Below the pieces are notes generated by a model. It searched no databases. It saw only the letters and a program-made list of their open reading frames with translations, and was not told the DNA's origin. Below are positions 60,741 to 64,000 of a stretch of 64,000 nucleotides of DNA, one piece after another. Position 1 is the first letter of the stretch. Every line of letters begins with the position of its first letter. Origin of the DNA: Deinococcus cellulosilyticus NBRC 106333 = KACC 11606 (GTDB lineage Bacteria > Deinococcota > Deinococci > Deinococcales > Deinococcaceae); assembly GCF_007990775.1 (NCBI RefSeq), contig NZ_BJXB01000002.1, positions 186,001 to 250,000 of the forward strand, read 5' to 3'. The position numbers and the translations under genes were made by a program.

Positions 60741-61880
60741 ATGAATCCTGCTCTGGATGTTTTTCTCACTTTCCTGCGCCTGGGCTGCACCAGTTTCGGT
60801 GGCCCGGTGGCCCACCTCGGTTACTTCCGGGAAGAATTTGTGAACCGCAGAAAATGGCTTTCGGATGCCGATTATGCGGATCTGGTCGCCCTTTGCACTT
60901 TCCTCCCTGGACCTTCCAGCAGTCAGGTGGGCATGAGCATTGGCAAGCTCCGGGCTGGAACCCCTGGCGCAGTGCTGGCCTGGATTGGGTTCACCACCCC
61001 TTCTGCCCTGATCATGCTGGCCCTGGCCCTCGGTGCAAACCAGTTGCTGGGAGGAGGTCTGGTGCGAGGGCTCAGCCTGTTGACCCTCAGCGTGATCCTC
61101 AGTGCAGTGCTGGGCATGGCCCGCACACTGGCCCCGGACTGGAGCCGCCGCCTGATGGCTTTGATCAGTGGCCTGATCATGCTGTCATTGCCTGGAGCAT
61201 GGACCAGTGTCCTGGTGATCGCTCTGGGTGGGATCTATGGAGTGCAGTTTTTCAGGCAAGCGGGCACCATCCAGAAACAACAACTGAACCTGAAAAAAAC
61301 CGGGATCTATCTTGGGGTGGCCACTGTGCTGCTCTTGGTCTCTCCCCTGCTGCTGGGATTCTCACCTTATTTCAGGGTCTTCGGAGAAATGTACCGCACC
61401 GGAAGCCTGGTGTTCGGAGGGGGGCATGTGGTTTTGCCTCTGTTGCAACCTGTGGCCACCTGGCTAACCCCGGAACAGTTCCTGGGAGCCTATGGGGCCG
61501 CCCAGGCCATTCCCGGTCCTGTGTTTGCCATCAGCACCTTTCTGGGGGCCACTTTTCCCGGGGTGCTTCCTGCCTGGGGAGGTCTGATTGCCACCGTCGG
61601 GATTTTCTTGCCTGCTCTCCTGCTGGTCCTGGCGATCATGCCAGTCTGGGACAGCATTAAAACCCATCCAACCCTGCAATCTGCCCTGAAAGGGGTGAAT
61701 GCAGCTGTGGTGGGTTTGCTTTTTGCAGCCCTGCTTGATGCTGGATGGACCATCCGGCCCTCCAGCTGGATCGAGTGGGTGTGGGTGGTTGCCAGCTTCG
61801 TCCTGCTGCATGTCATGAAGGTCCCTGCCCATGTGGTGGTCTTTGCTGGAGGCCTGCTGGGCTATTTCCTGCTGGGTTAA
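60741..61880 (+). CDS. chrA: Chromate transporter ChrA
   Basis: A 379-residue, two-half (long-chain) CHR-family transporter. Each half has the family motif (LGCTSFGGPVAHLGYFR in the first, GGGHVVLPLLQPVATWLT in the second) plus PGPSSSQVG and IPGPVFAISTFLG. It exports chromate or related oxyanions. TAGCAT lies 7 bases before ATG 60741 (leaderless), so this start is chosen over an ATG 9 bases upstream. No chrB regulator is adjacent. Confidence 0.9.
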   Translation: MNPALDVFLTFLRLGCTSFGGPVAHLGYFREEFVNRRKWLSDADYADLVALCTFLPGPSSSQVGMSIGKLRAGTPGAVLAWIGFTTPSALIMLALALGANQLLGGGLVRGLSLLTLSVILSAVLGMARTLAPDWSRRLMALISGLIMLSLPGAWTSVLVIALGGIYGVQFFRQAGTIQKQQLNLKKTGIYLGVATVLLLVSPLLLGFSPYFRVFGEMYRTGSLVFGGGHVVLPLLQPVATWLTPEQFLGAYGAAQAIPGPVFAISTFLGATFPGVLPAWGGLIATVGIFLPALLLVLAIMPVWDSIKTHPTLQSALKGVNAAVVGLLFAALLDAGWTIRPSSWIEWVWVVASFVLLHVMKVPAHVVVFAGGLLGYFLLG

Positions 61881-61962
61881 AAACCCCGCAAGTTTGTCAC
61901 CAGATTTTTTGTTTTTAACAAGTAAATTGGCGAGATTGCATGAGCAAGTGATGAACCCAGAC

Positions 61963-61991
61963 CAGAATTTGCACTTGGCAAATTCTGTTTT
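61963..61991 (+). terminator. Stem-loop after chrA
   Basis: CAGAATTTGC and GCAAATTCTG are perfect 10-bp arms around ACTTG, followed by TTTTG. It is 83 bases after the stop. Confidence 0.55.
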
Positions 61992-62176
61992 GCGCTCAGA
62001 CAAAATCGAAGCCTCATGTTTTTCATTCATCAGCACACAGCACAGCTTTACGTCAAACACTTCTGGCCCTCCGACTTTCACAATGCAGAGAACAGCCTTT
62101 GCCTCTGGTTTTTTAAAAGAAACTTGATTTATAACGAGTTTTCTTGCAATATGGTGGTATTCCAGGGAGGTTCAAA

Positions 62177-63016
62177 ATGAGTGAAGCTGTACAGGCACCA
62201 GCATCCCAGTACGACATTGCCAGAATCATGGGCGCACTCTATGGGGATGGCATCCTCGGACTCAAAGGGGCTTTCTCCCGCGAGTGGGCACAGCAACTCG
62301 GTGAAGACATCGCTGTGCTGTACGAAGATGCACTCAAACGTCCAGGCGGGGCTGTTGGTCGCGGTCCCAAACGCCACTATGTGGAAATCCACCCAGAGGA
62401 CATCCGGGGCTTTGTGGAACTGGTGGGCCATCCCTGGGTCCAGACCGTGTGTGAGGCCGTGCTCGGACTGGACTACAAAATCGTGGAGATTGGTTTTGAC
62501 GTGCCCAACCCAGGCGCTCAGGACCAGCCCTGGCACCGGGATTTTCCTGCCCCTGAAGACACCATCAAGGGTCGCCGCCTCAATTCACTGGCCTTCAATG
62601 TCACCACCGTGGATGTGGAACCCGACATGGGGCCTTTTGAAATCGCACCTGGCACCCAGTGGGATGACGCTTCACAGTTCGAGCACGAGATGTTCCCTCC
62701 CAAGAGCTTCTACCCACGCTATCAGGAACGGGCAGAACAGAAAATGCCCAAAATGGGCGACATCTCTGTGCGCTCTGCCCTGACCATTCACCGGGGAACC
62801 GCCAACCACTCGAACAAATCCCGTCCTGTGCTGGTGCTGGGTGTAGACGCTCCCGGAGCCAACAACCATGAGCGCCATGACCTGCAGGTGACCCAGAAAT
62901 TCCATGATGCCCTTCCAGAACAGGTGAAACAGCATCTGCTGTGCCGGATTGTGGCCGAACTCGAACCCATCTCACAGAAGCACTCCATCGAGGGCCTGAT
63001 GATGGGCGAGGCCTGA
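62177..63016 (+). CDS. Phytanoyl-CoA dioxygenase (PhyH)-family oxygenase
   Basis: A 279-residue Fe(II)/2-oxoglutarate dioxygenase with double-stranded beta-helix. Iron ligands are His120 and Asp122 (PWHRDF) and a distal His (205 or 211) in ALTIHRGTANHS, with Arg216 (KSRPVLV) for 2-oxoglutarate. It hydroxylates a small organic molecule of unknown identity. GGGAGG lies about 6 bases before ATG 62177. It stands alone, with a terminator after it. Confidence 0.88.
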   Translation: MSEAVQAPASQYDIARIMGALYGDGILGLKGAFSREWAQQLGEDIAVLYEDALKRPGGAVGRGPKRHYVEIHPEDIRGFVELVGHPWVQTVCEAVLGLDYKIVEIGFDVPNPGAQDQPWHRDFPAPEDTIKGRRLNSLAFNVTTVDVEPDMGPFEIAPGTQWDDASQFEHEMFPPKSFYPRYQERAEQKMPKMGDISVRSALTIHRGTANHSNKSRPVLVLGVDAPGANNHERHDLQVTQKFHDALPEQVKQHLLCRIVAELEPISQKHSIEGLMMGEA

Positions 63017-63064
63017 CAAAAAATTTCAAATCAAAACAGGCATTTTTGCTGCCCCAGCTGGAGA

Positions 63065-63087
63065 GGAGAAATCTTCTCCATTTTTTT
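63065..63087 (+). terminator. Terminator after the dioxygenase
   Basis: GGAGAA and TTCTCC with an ATC loop are followed by ATTTTTTT. Confidence 0.8.
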
Positions 63088-63314
63088 GTCTCTTGACAAT
63101 TTCATGTGCAGGATGGCATCAATAGAGGCGAGCGGCAAAATGTGCAGGCTCAGCTGAGAAAGTAGGCGAAGCAGCAAAAAGACCGAGCTGAACACCGTCT
63201 ATTTCATTCCTCTGTACGATTGGTCATAGATTTCTTGCTGCAATCATCAAATTCTGAGTGATGGTTCAAAATGGGTCCCACACCAGAACCGGCATTTCAA
63301 GTGAGGAGTAGGAC

Positions 63315-64000
63315 ATGACTTTAGCAAAGGATCAACCCGCCAAGCAGACCAAAAAGAAAGTGGAGCCCTCCCACATCCCGGGCATGGGAGCCATTCCCAG
63401 TCCCGAAGGGGTCAGTTTCCGGGTCTGGGCACCCCACGCCACCGCTGTCTGTGTGGGCGGAGATTTCAACAACTGGAACAAAACCGAGCACCGGCTCGCA
63501 AAAGAAAAAAATGGTTACTGGTCTGTTTTTGTGCCTGGAGTGAAACCGGGTGCAACCTACAAGTTCAGAATCAAAAACAAGAGTTTCGACGAATGGAAGA
63601 TGGACCCTTACGCCCGTGAAGTGACCAGTTCTGTTGGCGAATGCATTGTCTATGACCCCACCTTCGACTGGGGCGACCTGCAGGAGTACCGCGTTCCACC
63701 CTGGAACGAGATGGTCATTTACGAAATGCATGTGGGCACCTTCAATGCCTCCGAAGGCGAGCGGGGCACTTTTGATTCTGCCATCGAAAAACTGGATTAC
63801 CTCTCTGAACTCGGGGTGAACACCCTGCTGATCATGCCCCCCATGGAATTTGCAGGGGACATCTCCTGGGGATACAACCCTGCCCACCCCTTCGCTGTGG
63901 AAGGGGCTTATGGTGGACCCAATGCCCTGAAGCGTTTTGTGAAGGCCGCACACGAAAAAGGCATCGCTGTCCTGATCGACGTGGTCTACAACCACTTCGG
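63315..64000 (+). CDS. glgB: 1,4-alpha-glucan branching enzyme GlgB (5' part, partial)
   Basis: The visible 228 codons start MTLAKDQPAKQTKKKVEPSH, then an N-terminal carbohydrate-binding domain (GVSFRVWAPHATAVCVGGDFNNWNKTEHRL), then the start of a GH13 barrel ending in DVVYNHFG (conserved region I) at the window edge. It would make alpha-1,6 branches in glycogen. GAGGAGTAGGAC precedes ATG 63315. The catalytic residues lie beyond the window, so a related GH13 enzyme, such as a trehalohydrolase, is not fully excluded. Confidence 0.82.
   Translation, partial: MTLAKDQPAKQTKKKVEPSHIPGMGAIPSPEGVSFRVWAPHATAVCVGGDFNNWNKTEHRLAKEKNGYWSVFVPGVKPGATYKFRIKNKSFDEWKMDPYAREVTSSVGECIVYDPTFDWGDLQEYRVPPWNEMVIYEMHVGTFNASEGERGTFDSAIEKLDYLSELGVNTLLIMPPMEFAGDISWGYNPAHPFAVEGAYGGPNALKRFVKAAHEKGIAVLIDVVYNHF

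Noticed and set aside
1..64000. CRISPR array, rRNA, insertion sequence or replication origin
   Set aside because: No regularly spaced repeats, no rRNA sequence, no transposase reading frame and no DnaA-box cluster were seen.

Overview
The window looks like chromosomal DNA of a Deinococcus-lineage bacterium. Support comes from GC-rich genes, a prokaryotic gene set with FabZ, MreB and an LptF/LptG-type permease, and many genes whose start codon lies 5-8 bases after a TANNNT -10 box. That leaderless arrangement is known to be common in Deinococcus. The species cannot be fixed from the sequence alone. No rRNA, CRISPR array or insertion sequence was seen.

Layout. 1-3138: end of hen1 plus pnkp, a bacterial RNA end-healing, sealing and 3'-methylation cassette. 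3228-9611: small transporters, an arginase-family enzyme, a phosphodiesterase-like enzyme, LtrA, and an operon of two paralogous membrane proteins with an XRE regulator. 9620-20300: one co-directional urea locus on the minus strand, urtABCDE (urea ABC importer), then ureABC (urease), then ureEFG, a ureH-type nickel permease and ureD. 20770-23269: prmA-rsmE-lipoprotein-pyrophosphatase-like operon. 23223-31088: envelope block on the minus strand (methyltransferase, polysaccharide deacetylase, LptF/G permease, GT2 glycosyltransferase, O-antigen-ligase-like protein, MFS, fabZ, mreB). 31353-36067: a divergent pair of small genes around a palindrome, an MFS exporter, an HtrA protease and two M50-type membrane proteins, one of which has lost its catalytic motif. 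36268-41744: purC-purS-purQ-purL-purF behind a structured leader.

41998-47500: secreted phospholipase C-like protein, Sel1-repeat protein, two paralogous 64-65 residue proteins around an AT-rich gap, PadR regulator, secreted hydrolase-like protein and a degenerate tRNA-Ser-like sequence. 47490-55785: transglutaminase-like, GNAT, a TetR regulator with two 28-bp operators plus a DUF418 membrane protein, HD-like, SDR, aldo/keto reductase, and an nsrR-type regulator beside hmp with an NsrR-like box. 55922-58154: tRNA-Ser(GGA), a GH19 endolysin-like gene, an HNH-like protein and a DUF262 protein, a small accessory patch. 58339-64000: MFS, LacI regulator, ChrA, Fe(II)/2-oxoglutarate dioxygenase and the start of a glycogen branching enzyme.

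How genes work together. The urt genes import urea, urease splits it to ammonia and CO2, and ureDEFG/ureH supply and insert nickel. The pur genes convert PRPP and glutamine through FGAM synthesis (PurF, PurLQS) and SAICAR synthesis (PurC). Hmp removes nitric oxide, probably under the neighbouring Rrf2 regulator. Hen1 and Pnkp together repair cleaved RNA and protect it from re-cleavage. All functions are assigned from motifs read by eye. No database search was possible.
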